From NCBI RefSeq assembly GCF_009859475.1, contig NZ_CP044549.1, positions 4,712,001 through 4,776,000 on the forward strand: a DNA stretch of 64,000 nt. The letters are read 5' to 3'. The position numbers and the translations under genes are program-made. Positions 19,925 to 27,730 of this stretch are shown here, in pieces. A model generated the notes under the pieces. That model saw only the letters and a list, made by a program, of their open reading frames with translations, was not told the origin of the DNA and ran no database searches. Source of the stretch: Hydrogenophaga sp. BPS33 (lineage in GTDB: Bacteria; Pseudomonadota; Gammaproteobacteria; Burkholderiales; Burkholderiaceae_C). Position 1 is the first letter of the stretch. Every line of letters starts with the position of its first letter.

Positions 19925-20665
19925 ATGCAAACCGTCAACGTGTTGTGCATCAAATGGGGCAAGAAATACGGCCCCGACTACGTCAACAAACTCCACAGCA
20001 TGGTGTCGCGGCACCTGCACCGGCCCTTCCGTTTCGTCTGCCTGACCGACGACGGCGCCGGCATCGACCCGAGCGTCGAGGTCAAGCCGATTCCCATGGT
20101 GGGCTTTGACGAGTTCGACCATCGCAAGCCCTGGAGCTTCGGCCACGGCTGGCTCAAGCTCACCAGCTTCACCGAGCCGCTGTACGACCTCACCGGCCCC
20201 ACGCTGTTCCTGGATCTGGACATCGTGATCGTCGGCAGCCTGGACGAATTCTTCGAACAGCCGGGCGAGTTCATCGTCATCAAGGAATGGGACAAGAAGG
20301 ACGGCACGGGCAACACCTCGTGCTACCGCTTCACCATCGGCGCGCACACCGACGCGCTGGAACACCTGAAAAACGGTTACCCGCAGTCGATCGCCGACGT
20401 GCGCAACGAGCAGGAATACATCACCGGCTTCCTCAACCAGCAGGGCAAGGTGAGCTACTGGCCCGAGGCCTGGTGCCGCAGCTTCAAGCGCCACTGCATG
20501 CGCCGCGGTCTCATGGGCTGGTTCTCGCCGCCCACCATTCCAGCGGGCGCAAAGATCATCGTGTTCCACGGCAAACCCAACCCGCCGGACGTGATCGCCG
20601 GCGTGAGCGGCAAGTGGTACCGCCGCGTGCTGCCCGCCCAATGGGTGTCCGACCATTGGCGCTGA
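19925..20665 (+). CDS. GT-A-fold glycosyltransferase, LPS core region
   Basis: A 246-residue cytoplasmic glycosyltransferase. 'TVNVLCIKWGKKYGPDYVNKL' begins the nucleotide-sugar-binding strand, 'FVCLTDD' matches family-8-like enzymes, and the metal-binding DxD is Asp97-Leu-Asp99 in 'LFLDLDIVIVGSLDEFF'. GAGGA precedes the ATG at 19925. The gene overlaps the downstream waaA-kdkA start by 25 bases, tying it to LPS core synthesis. Donor and acceptor sugars are unknown. Confidence 0.82.
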   Translation: MQTVNVLCIKWGKKYGPDYVNKLHSMVSRHLHRPFRFVCLTDDGAGIDPSVEVKPIPMVGFDEFDHRKPWSFGHGWLKLTSFTEPLYDLTGPTLFLDLDIVIVGSLDEFFEQPGEFIVIKEWDKKDGTGNTSCYRFTIGAHTDALEHLKNGYPQSIADVRNEQEYITGFLNQQGKVSYWPEAWCRSFKRHCMRRGLMGWFSPPTIPAGAKIIVFHGKPNPPDVIAGVSGKWYRRVLPAQWVSDHWR

Positions 20666-22674
20666 GCGCCGTGTCCTGGCCCCAGCGGGCCTATCGACTG
20701 GCCAGCCGCGCACTGGCCTTGCCCTTGCTGGGCTGGTTGTGGTGGCGCGGACGGCGCGAGCCCGGCTACCGGCAGAACTTGCGCCAGCGGCTGGGCTTCA
20801 TTCCCATCGAGCCCGAATCCTTCGGCTGCATCTGGGTGCACGCGGCTTCGGTGGGCGAGGTGCAGGCGGTGCAACCGCTGCTGCATGCGTTGCTGAAGGA
20901 ATGGCCCGCGCACGCCATCGTGGTCAGCACACAGACCCCCACCGGCGCGCGCGCATTGCACGCGCATTGGGGTGAGCGCCTGCGCCACGTATTCGCCCCG
21001 ATCGACACACCCGGGGCCATGGCGCGGTTTCTCAACCGCCTGCAACCCCGCCTGCTGGTCCTGGTGGAGCGCGAGCTCTGGCCCGAATGGCTGCAGCAGT
21101 GCCGCGCGAACGCGGTGCCGGTGGCGCTCGTCAACGCGCGGCTGTCCGAGCGTTCGGTGCGCACGTATTCGCGGTGGCGCGGGCTGATGCAGCCGGTGTG
21201 GGCGCAGCTCACGGTGCTGGCCGCGGACCCCGAAAGTGCGGCGTGCTTTCGCGCACTGGGTGTGCCCGAAGCCCGGTTGCACGAGACCGGCAACCTGAAG
21301 TTCGACATCGCCGCGCCCGGCGCGCCTGCGGCATTGCCCAGCGCCTTCGACGGCCGCACGCTGATCGTCGCGGGCAGCACGCACGAGGGCGACGAAACCG
21401 CGTGGCTGGACGCCTGGAAAGAACTCGCGTCCGAGCATCCCCAATGGTTGCTGGTGCTGGTGCCGCGCCACCCGCAGCGCTTCGACGCGGCCGCACAGCT
21501 CGTGCAAAGCCGCGGTTTCTCCTTGGCGCGGCGCAGCCGTGGCGAAACGCCCAGCGCCGCCACCCAGGTGATGCTGATCGATGCCATGGGCGAACTCACG
21601 CATTGGTACCAGCACGCCGCTCTGTGCTTCGTCGGCGGCACGCTCGCGCCCATCGGCGGCCACAACCCGCTGGAGCCCATGGCGGTCGGCCAACCCGTGC
21701 TGTTCGGCCCGCACACGCACAACGCCGCCGCGCTGTACAGCGAAATCGAGCGCACGGGCGCAGGGGTCTGCGTGCGCGATGCGCAGGCGCTGGCCCATGC
21801 GGCGCGTCGGTGGTTGACGCAGCCGGCCACGCAGGCGGCGCATGCCGACGCCGCGCGCGCCCTGATCGCGCAACACCAGGGCGCGGCCGAGCGCAGCCTC
21901 GCGCGGTTGCAGCCACTCTTTCGGCCTGCGGGCATCCCGAATGTGTCGCGGGTCGCCACCGCCACGATGGGGAAGAGCACGGCCTGGTTCGACCCCGCCC
22001 TGCTGAACGCGGTGACCGAACAGACCTTCGATCCGCAAGCGCGTGCTGGGAGCACCGCGCTGGCCACCGGCAGCGGCCGTGGCCAGGTCTTGCGGATCGG
22101 CGACGGCGAGCGCGGCCAGGTGCTGCGCCACTACCGGCGCGGCGGCCTGATGGCCAAGCTCAGCAAGGACCGCTTCTGGCGCACCGCGCCGCACGAGAGC
22201 CGCGCCATGCGCGAGTTCGCCCTGTTGCGCCAGATGCGCTCGTGGGCATTGCCGGTGCCCGCGCCCGTCGCCGCCAGCCACCGCCCTCGCGGTGCGTGTT
22301 TCTATGAAGCCGACATCGTGGTCGGCCTCATTCCCGACAGTGCCAACGCCGTGCAGCTGCTGCAGCAACGTGCGCTCACCACCACCGAATGGGCCGCCCT
22401 CGGCCAGGCCATCCGCCGCATCCACGAGCGCCAGGTGTTCCATGCCGACCTGAACGCGCACAACCTGCTGCTCGATGGCGCGGGCCAGGCCTGGGTGGTC
22501 GACTTCGACAAGTGCGAGGTCCGCGCCGGCGAGGACTGGAAGGCGCGCAACCTCGAGCGCTTGCTGCGCTCGCTGCGCAAGGAAGCGGGCCGCGTCACGC
22601 CCTACCACTGGACCGAAGCCGCCGATTGGGCCGCTTTGATCGGCGGCTACCAAAGCATTTCTACATTCCCATGA
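20641..22674 (+). CDS. waaA: Kdo transferase fused to Kdo kinase (WaaA-KdkA bifunctional protein)
   Basis: One uninterrupted 677-residue frame holding two LPS enzymes. Residues 1 to about 435 are WaaA: an N-terminal membrane helix ending 'REPGYRQNLRQRLGF', the catalytic Glu73 in 'HAASVGEV', 'STQTPTGARA', 'VERELWPEW' and 'GGTLAPIGGHNPLEP'. Residues about 443-677 match 3-deoxy-D-manno-octulosonate kinase KdkA: 'LPVPAPVAA', the kinase catalytic loop 'FHADLNAHNLLLD' (Asp603) and metal-binding Asp621 in 'VVDFDKCEVR'. WaaA adds Kdo to lipid IVA; KdkA phosphorylates it at O-4. An internal ATG at 21967 starts the kinase half. The WaaA start could also be GTG at 20671. Confidence 0.9.
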   Translation: MGVRPLALSAVSWPQRAYRLASRALALPLLGWLWWRGRREPGYRQNLRQRLGFIPIEPESFGCIWVHAASVGEVQAVQPLLHALLKEWPAHAIVVSTQTPTGARALHAHWGERLRHVFAPIDTPGAMARFLNRLQPRLLVLVERELWPEWLQQCRANAVPVALVNARLSERSVRTYSRWRGLMQPVWAQLTVLAADPESAACFRALGVPEARLHETGNLKFDIAAPGAPAALPSAFDGRTLIVAGSTHEGDETAWLDAWKELASEHPQWLLVLVPRHPQRFDAAAQLVQSRGFSLARRSRGETPSAATQVMLIDAMGELTHWYQHAALCFVGGTLAPIGGHNPLEPMAVGQPVLFGPHTHNAAALYSEIERTGAGVCVRDAQALAHAARRWLTQPATQAAHADAARALIAQHQGAAERSLARLQPLFRPAGIPNVSRVATATMGKSTAWFDPALLNAVTEQTFDPQARAGSTALATGSGRGQVLRIGDGERGQVLRHYRRGGLMAKLSKDRFWRTAPHESRAMREFALLRQMRSWALPVPAPVAASHRPRGACFYEADIVVGLIPDSANAVQLLQQRALTTTEWAALGQAIRRIHERQVFHADLNAHNLLLDGAGQAWVVDFDKCEVRAGEDWKARNLERLLRSLRKEAGRVTPYHWTEAADWAALIGGYQSISTFP

Positions 22675-23894
22675 CGGTGTCCTCCTTTCTTCAAACGGCC
22701 GCCAAAGCCTCGTTGGTGTTGGTGTTCTTCGCGTTTCCGGTCTCGGTCGCGCTGGCCAATGTCGGCTTGTTGTTCACGCTGCTGTTCTGGCTGCTCGGCT
22801 GCGTGTGGGGCACCTCGTGGCGCGACACCCGCGCGGCGCTCTCCAACCCCGTGGCAGTGCCGGCGCTGGCGCTGTTCGCGTGGATCGCGCTGGCCGCGCT
22901 GTGGTCGCCCGCCGAGGGATCGCAGATCGGCGCGGCGCTGCAGAAGTACACCAAGTTCCTGCTGCTGCCGCTGTTCATCGGCCTGTTGAACGACGCCAGC
23001 ACGCGCCGCCGTTGCTGGCAAGGTTTCGCGCTGGCGATGTTGCTCACGCTCGTGGTCACCTGGCTCAACGTCTGGTTCGACTTCTCCTGGACGCGCACGC
23101 ACAACCAGGGCTTCGGCGAAGACCACACGGTGTTCAAGGACTACATCTCGCAGGGTCTGCTGATGTCGCTCTTTACCATCATGGCCCTGCACCATGCCAT
23201 GAACGCACGCACCCGGCGAGTTCGTGTGCTGGCGGCGGTCATCGCGGGTCTGTCAACGTTCAGCGTGTTGTTTCTATCGTCTGGGCGCACCGGCTACCTG
23301 GCCTTGCTGGTGGCCCTGCTGGTGTATGCAGTGTTCGCTTTTGGGCGGCAATGGCGCAAACTCCTGACCTCCATTGCGGCGGTTGTCCTATTGGCGGCAG
23401 CGACCATCCTCACGTCCACCCAACTGCAATCCCGCATGCAGCAGGCTTGGCAGGAAGCACAGGCCAGTAGCATCCACGTTCCGGTGACATCGACCGGCTC
23501 GCGTGTCGAGATGAGCCGATTTGTGCTCCAGAGCTCGCTGGAGAAACCCTTGCAGGGCCATGGCACGGCCTCGTACCCTTCATTGGCCAAGGGCCATTTC
23601 ACGGGCTTCGGCTGGTGCGCCGTGGTCTGCGTGCACCCGCACAACCAGTTCGCGTTCTTCCTGTTCGAGCAAGGCGTGATCGGCCTGCTGCTGTTCCTCT
23701 GGTTCATGGCCGCCATCGCTCGCCAGGCCTGGCGCGAAGAGGTGCCGCAACGCGCCCTCATGCTGGCGTTTCTGGCCATCATGGCCGCGGCGAACCTGTC
23801 GCACAGCTCGTTCTGGCTCTCGACCGAGAACCACTTCTTCATCCTGATGACCGCGCTGCTCATGGCCGCCGCGCGCCCCCGGCAGCCGGCATGA
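22671..23894 (+). CDS. waaL: O-antigen ligase/polymerase (WaaL/Wzy_C family)
   Basis: A 407-residue polytopic membrane protein with about ten hydrophobic segments (for example 'SLVLVFFAFPVSVALANVGLLFTLLFWLLG' pattern). The Wzy_C region 'FLSSGRTGYLALLVALLVYAV' is followed by the large periplasmic loop with 'GHGTASY' and 'CVHPHNQFAFFLFEQGVIGL', whose conserved His is typical of WaaL. These enzymes join undecaprenyl-linked glycan to the lipid A core in the periplasm. The ATG at 22671 overlaps the waaA-kdkA stop by 4 bases, so the genes are co-translated. Ligase versus polymerase cannot be fully separated by sequence. Confidence 0.85.
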   Translation: MTVSSFLQTAAKASLVLVFFAFPVSVALANVGLLFTLLFWLLGCVWGTSWRDTRAALSNPVAVPALALFAWIALAALWSPAEGSQIGAALQKYTKFLLLPLFIGLLNDASTRRRCWQGFALAMLLTLVVTWLNVWFDFSWTRTHNQGFGEDHTVFKDYISQGLLMSLFTIMALHHAMNARTRRVRVLAAVIAGLSTFSVLFLSSGRTGYLALLVALLVYAVFAFGRQWRKLLTSIAAVVLLAAATILTSTQLQSRMQQAWQEAQASSIHVPVTSTGSRVEMSRFVLQSSLEKPLQGHGTASYPSLAKGHFTGFGWCAVVCVHPHNQFAFFLFEQGVIGLLLFLWFMAAIARQAWREEVPQRALMLAFLAIMAAANLSHSSFWLSTENHFFILMTALLMAAARPRQPA

Positions 23895-24955
23895 AGAAGA
23901 CCATCGCCTTCCACTCCAATCAGCTGTCGATCCGCGGCACCGAGGTCGCGCTGTACGACTATGCGCTGCACAACGAGGCGGTGCTGGGCCACCGCAGCGT
24001 CATCGTCTACAACACCACGAGCCCGCACAACGACGCGGCGGCACTGGCGAAGTTTCAAGCCCGCTTTCCCGTCGCGGGCTACCGCGATCGCAGTGAGCTC
24101 GATCCGCTGCTGGCGCAACACGGGGCCGGTCTGCTCTACACGATCAAGGCCGGCAAGGACGATGGCCTGTGGTCGCGCACGGTGCCCACCATGGTGCATG
24201 CGGTGTTCCCCACGAACCCGTCGCAAGCGCACGGCGCGTCCTACGCCTTCATCTCGGAATGGCTGAGCCGGCACTGCTCGAACGACAAGATTCCCTGTGT
24301 GCCGCACATCGTGGACCTGCCCGACGTGGATGGCGACCTGCGCGCCGAACTGGGCATTCCCGCCGAGGCGAAGGTGCTGGGCTGCTACGGCGGTGCGCAC
24401 AGCTTCGACGTGCCCAGCGCCATCGAGGCGGTGCGCCAGGTGCTCGATCGCACGGCCGACACCTGGTTCGTCTTCCTCAACATTGCCCGCTTCGTCGACC
24501 ACCCGCGCGCGCTGTTCCTGCCGGGCAGCAGCGACATGAACACCAAGACCCGCTTCATCAACACCTGCGACGCGATGCTGCACGCGCGCCTGCAGGGCGA
24601 GTCCTTCGGTCTGGCCTGCGGCGAGTTTTCGATCCGCAACAAGCCGGTGCTCACCTATGCGCGCAGCAAGCACCGGCACCACATCGACGTGCTGGGCGAT
24701 GCGGCCTTCCTGTACACCGACGCGGCGTCGCTGGTGCAGATCATCGAGAAGCTGGACCCGGTAGCCCTGCAGCAACGCTCGTGGGACCGCTACTCAGCCC
24801 GCTACAACCCCGAGGTGGTCATGGACCTGTTCGACCAGCACCTGATCCAGCCCGCGCTGCGCAACCCCGGCCGCGCCAAGCCCCAGCTGGACTTGCGTTG
24901 GGGCGATCGCATTTCTTACTACCGGCTCAAACTGCGCATGCGCCTGGGCAGTTGA
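23891..24955 (+). CDS. Glycosyltransferase (GT-B-like) of the LPS block
   Basis: A 354-residue protein. The N-terminus 'IAFHSNQLSIRGTEVALYDYA' resembles the acceptor-domain glycine loop of GT4 enzymes. The C-terminal half has 'VLGCYGGAHSFDVPSAIEAVRQVL' and the GT4-like 'DAMLHARLQGESFGLACGEF' with the ESFGLA motif that holds the nucleotide-sugar phosphate. It starts in a 4-base overlap with waaL and is the last gene of the block. Its sugar specificity is unknown. Confidence 0.75.
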   Translation: MKKTIAFHSNQLSIRGTEVALYDYALHNEAVLGHRSVIVYNTTSPHNDAAALAKFQARFPVAGYRDRSELDPLLAQHGAGLLYTIKAGKDDGLWSRTVPTMVHAVFPTNPSQAHGASYAFISEWLSRHCSNDKIPCVPHIVDLPDVDGDLRAELGIPAEAKVLGCYGGAHSFDVPSAIEAVRQVLDRTADTWFVFLNIARFVDHPRALFLPGSSDMNTKTRFINTCDAMLHARLQGESFGLACGEFSIRNKPVLTYARSKHRHHIDVLGDAAFLYTDAASLVQIIEKLDPVALQQRSWDRYSARYNPEVVMDLFDQHLIQPALRNPGRAKPQLDLRWGDRISYYRLKLRMRLGS

Positions 24956-24961
24956 TACGCC

Positions 24962-25309
24962 TCAGCGGTGCGCGATCACGTCGATGACGCACTTGCCGCC
25001 ATAGGGATTGGCGGCCACGCCCACCACGGTGCGTGCGGGCCGAGGGTCCTGGAAGCGCGTCTCGAACTGGCGGTTCGCATGCTCGCGCAGGCCCAGGTCC
25101 ACGAGGAAATAAGTGGCTTTGACGATGTGGCGCAGTTCGAGACCCACGCTGCGCAGGCGGCGCTCCACCTCGTCCAGCGCGGCATCCACGGCCTGCGCGT
25201 CACCTTCGACGGGCTGGTGTGTCGCGTAGTCGATCGATGTCGCACCCGAGATGTAGACCACACCGTCTTTTTCGAACGCGAGGCTGTAGGGATGTTGGCT
25301 GGAGCTCAT
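24962..25309 (-). CDS. RidA-family deaminase/imine hydrolase
   Basis: A 115-residue single-domain RidA/YjgF/UK114 protein. Conserved features: 'VVYISGATSID', 'HIVKATYFLVDLG' and 'PARTVVGVAANPYGGKCVIDVIA', with Arg93 in the position of the carboxylate-binding arginine of E. coli RidA; Asp110 stands where Glu is usual. The family hydrolyses enamines/imines, and some members are pathway deaminases (RutC, 2-aminomuconate deaminase). It is the last gene of a seven-gene operon with a ring-opening dioxygenase, so a specific deaminase role is plausible. The gap to the upstream permease gene is 33 bases. Confidence 0.9.
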   Translation of the reverse strand: MSSSQHPYSLAFEKDGVVYISGATSIDYATHQPVEGDAQAVDAALDEVERRLRSVGLELRHIVKATYFLVDLGLREHANRQFETRFQDPRPARTVVGVAANPYGGKCVIDVIAHR

Positions 25310-25342
25310 CGGAATTCCTTGAGGGGAAGTTGAAGAATGCGG

Positions 25343-26137
25343 TCAGTGGCCCGCCGTCGCCACGGCCGGCCGCCACGCCAGCAGGCGCCTGGACAGCATG
25401 CCCAGCAGGCCGTCACTGGACAGCACCAGCGCGGTGACGACCACCAGGCCGGCGTACACACCCACGGTGTCCGAGGTCTGGCGTGAGTGTTCGATGTAGT
25501 AGCCCAGGCCGCTCTCGGCCACCAGGAATTCGCCGACCACCGCCGCACTGATGGCGCGCGGTATGGCCACCTTCAAGCCTGCCAGCAGATAGGGCGTGAT
25601 GGACGGCAGCAGCACTTCGCGGGTCGCTTGCCAGGACGACGCGCCCATCAGCCGCGACATCTGCAGCAAACGGCCATCGACCGCCCGCAAGCCCGAGATG
25701 GCCGTGATGAACACCACGTAGAACACCATCAGGGTCACGACCACCGCCTTGGGGGCATCGCCGATGCCGAACCACAGGATGAGCAGGGGCGCCAGCGCGA
25801 ATTTCGGCACCCCCATGGAGGCCATGATGTAAGGCTCCAGTGCGGCGGCCAGGCGTGCGCTGCGCGCCATGGCCAGGGCCACGAGCAAACCTGCGCACCA
25901 ACCCGCCACCAGACCGATGGCCGACACCCGGGCGGTCGACACCAGGTGCTGCCACACGGTACCGTCCTGCGCCATGTCCCACAGGCGCTCGAACGTGTCC
26001 AGCGGCGAAGCGATGGTGTATGGACCCAGCCACCGATGCGCGCCCTGCCACAGGAACAGCAACACAAGCAGCATGGCCCAACGTCCCGCCACCACCGACC
26101 ACGTTCCACGTCCGGTGTTCGTCGCAGCGCTGCTCAT
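25343..26137 (-). CDS. ABC transporter permease (SsuC/TauC type), second of two
   Basis: A 264-residue inner-membrane permease with six predicted helices. The cytoplasmic EAA-like loop reads 'SRLMGASSWQATREVLLPSITPYLLAGLKVAI', and the N-terminal helix is 'WAMLLVLLFLWQGAHRWL'. The family imports sulfonates, nitrate, pyrimidines or aromatics. Its ATG overlaps the stop of the ATPase gene by 4 bases. It pairs with the other permease gene at 26933. Confidence 0.93.
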   Translation of the reverse strand: MSSAATNTGRGTWSVVAGRWAMLLVLLFLWQGAHRWLGPYTIASPLDTFERLWDMAQDGTVWQHLVSTARVSAIGLVAGWCAGLLVALAMARSARLAAALEPYIMASMGVPKFALAPLLILWFGIGDAPKAVVVTLMVFYVVFITAISGLRAVDGRLLQMSRLMGASSWQATREVLLPSITPYLLAGLKVAIPRAISAAVVGEFLVAESGLGYYIEHSRQTSDTVGVYAGLVVVTALVLSSDGLLGMLSRRLLAWRPAVATAGH

Positions 26138-26928
26138 TGCACCTGCGCCCGGATGCGTTCGTGCAGGTCCGTGAAGCCGGGCTGCCCCAGCAGCGACTCC
26201 AGCGCCCGGGGCCGAGGCAGATCCACCACGTGTTCGCTGGCGATGTGTGTCGGCGCGCGCGACAGCACAAGCACCCGGTCGGCCAGGCCGATCGCTTCGA
26301 TGATGTCGTGCGTGACGAACAGGATGGTCTTGCGCTTGACCGTCCAGAGCTTGAGCAGGTCGCTTTGCAGGTGCAGCCGGGTCTGCGCGTCCAGAGCGCC
26401 GAAGGGTTCGTCCATCAGGATGATGGGCGGGTCGTACACCAGCGTGCGGATGACCGATGCCCGCTTGCGCATGCCGCCCGAGAGCTCGTGCGGGTAGTAC
26501 TTCTCGAAACCCAGCAATCCCACGGCGTCGAGCAATTCGCGCGCGCGTTCCAGGCCCTGGGCGTCCAGGCGGCCCTGCACCTTCAGCGGGAACACCACGT
26601 TGTCGAGCAGGTTGCGCCAGGGCAGCAGGTTGTCGTCTTGCGTGACGTAGCCGATGCGGCAGTTCAGGCCCGGGCTGGCCAGCGGCAGCGAAGCGTCGGA
26701 CACGCGCTCTCCCGCCAGCCAGATCTCACCCTTCGAAGGCAAGTCGATCTGCGACAGCAGATTCAGCAAGGTGGACTTGCCCGATCCCGATGGTCCGATG
26801 ATGGTGACGAACTCGCCCTCGGCCACCGAGAAGTTCATGTCCTCGATCACCCAGCGCACCGATTCTGCGGCGTCGCGCGTCTGGAACGCGCGTCCCAGGG
26901 TTTTGACTTCAAGCAGCGCAGGGGTCAT
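26134..26928 (-). CDS. ABC transporter ATP-binding protein (SsuB/TauB type)
   Basis: A 264-residue ATPase. Walker A is 'GPSGSGKST', the Q-loop lies in 'GYVTQDDNLLPWRN', the signature is 'ELSGGMRKRAS', Walker B is 'IILMDEPFGALD', and the switch histidine is in 'LFVTHDI'. It energises import by the two flanking permeases; as the only ATPase in the operon it probably works as a homodimer under a permease heterodimer. The ATG at 26928 begins the domain; in-frame sequence upstream lies inside the neighbouring permease gene. Confidence 0.95.
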   Translation of the reverse strand: MTPALLEVKTLGRAFQTRDAAESVRWVIEDMNFSVAEGEFVTIIGPSGSGKSTLLNLLSQIDLPSKGEIWLAGERVSDASLPLASPGLNCRIGYVTQDDNLLPWRNLLDNVVFPLKVQGRLDAQGLERARELLDAVGLLGFEKYYPHELSGGMRKRASVIRTLVYDPPIILMDEPFGALDAQTRLHLQSDLLKLWTVKRKTILFVTHDIIEAIGLADRVLVLSRAPTHIASEHVVDLPRPRALESLLGQPGFTDLHERIRAQVQ

Positions 26929-26932
26929 GGCT

Positions 26933-27730
26933 TCATCCGATGGAAGAGATCTTGTGGGCATCCGAAGAGACGGGCGGCCGCCAGGCGAGCAGCCAACGCT
27001 CGAGCAGCGCCACGCAGACATTGGCCACCAGCGAGATCAATGTGATGGCCAGGAGCGCGACGAAGACGCCGCGCGTGTCGAAGTCGGTCGCGCTGGCCTG
27101 CACGAGATAGCCCAGCCCCCGGTTCGACGAAATCAGCTCCGTGATGACCGCGCTGCTGATGGCGTACGGCACCGCCACGCGAAAGCCGCTGAGCACATAG
27201 GGCAGCGCGCCGGGAAGCGTCACGTGCCATGCCACATGGCGCCCGTTGGCCCCCGCGATGCGCGCCATGTTCACCAGGTTGCGGTTCGCCGACTCGATGC
27301 CCGCACGCGTGCTGAACAGCACGATGAAGAACACCGCGCTGGCCACCACGGCAATCTTCGATTCGATGCCGATGCCGAAGACCACGATGAACAAGGGCGC
27401 GATCGCCACCTTGGGAATACCGTAGCCCGCGACGAGGTAGGGCTCCAGCATGTCTTGCAGCTTCGGCCAGTGCTGCAGCAGCAATGGCACGGCGATGCCC
27501 GGCACACCACCGAGCACGATGCCCACGAGCGTGGCCTGCAAGGTGTAGCTGGCCTGGAACGCCAGGGTGCCGTTCGTGGCCACCTCGACGAAGCCCTGCA
27601 CCGTTGACCATGGCGACGCCACCCAGTATCTGCCGGCGGCCCAACTGGCCACTTGCCAGATGGCCACGAGGGCGACCAGCACCCACACGCGGTCCCAGGT
27701 GGCCTGCCGCAACCAGGCGCGCTTGCTCAT
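26933..27730 (-). CDS. ABC transporter permease (SsuC/TauC type), first of two
   Basis: A 265-residue permease related to the one at 25343 but clearly diverged. Six helices; coupling loop 'ARIAGANGRHVAWHVTLPGALPYVLSGFRVAV'; N-terminus 'WVLVALVAIWQVASWAAGRYW'. The ATG at 27730 overlaps the stop of the dioxygenase gene (27727) by 4 bases, so transporter and enzyme are translationally coupled, strong evidence that the imported compound is the dioxygenase substrate or its precursor. Confidence 0.93.
   Translation of the reverse strand: MSKRAWLRQATWDRVWVLVALVAIWQVASWAAGRYWVASPWSTVQGFVEVATNGTLAFQASYTLQATLVGIVLGGVPGIAVPLLLQHWPKLQDMLEPYLVAGYGIPKVAIAPLFIVVFGIGIESKIAVVASAVFFIVLFSTRAGIESANRNLVNMARIAGANGRHVAWHVTLPGALPYVLSGFRVAVPYAISSAVITELISSNRGLGYLVQASATDFDTRGVFVALLAITLISLVANVCVALLERWLLAWRPPVSSDAHKISSIG

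Noticed and set aside
20641..22674. Sequencing error joining waaA and kdkA
   Set aside because: Codon bias and frame continue cleanly through the junction with no in-frame stop and no out-of-frame signal, so a true fusion is the simpler reading, although raw reads would settle it.
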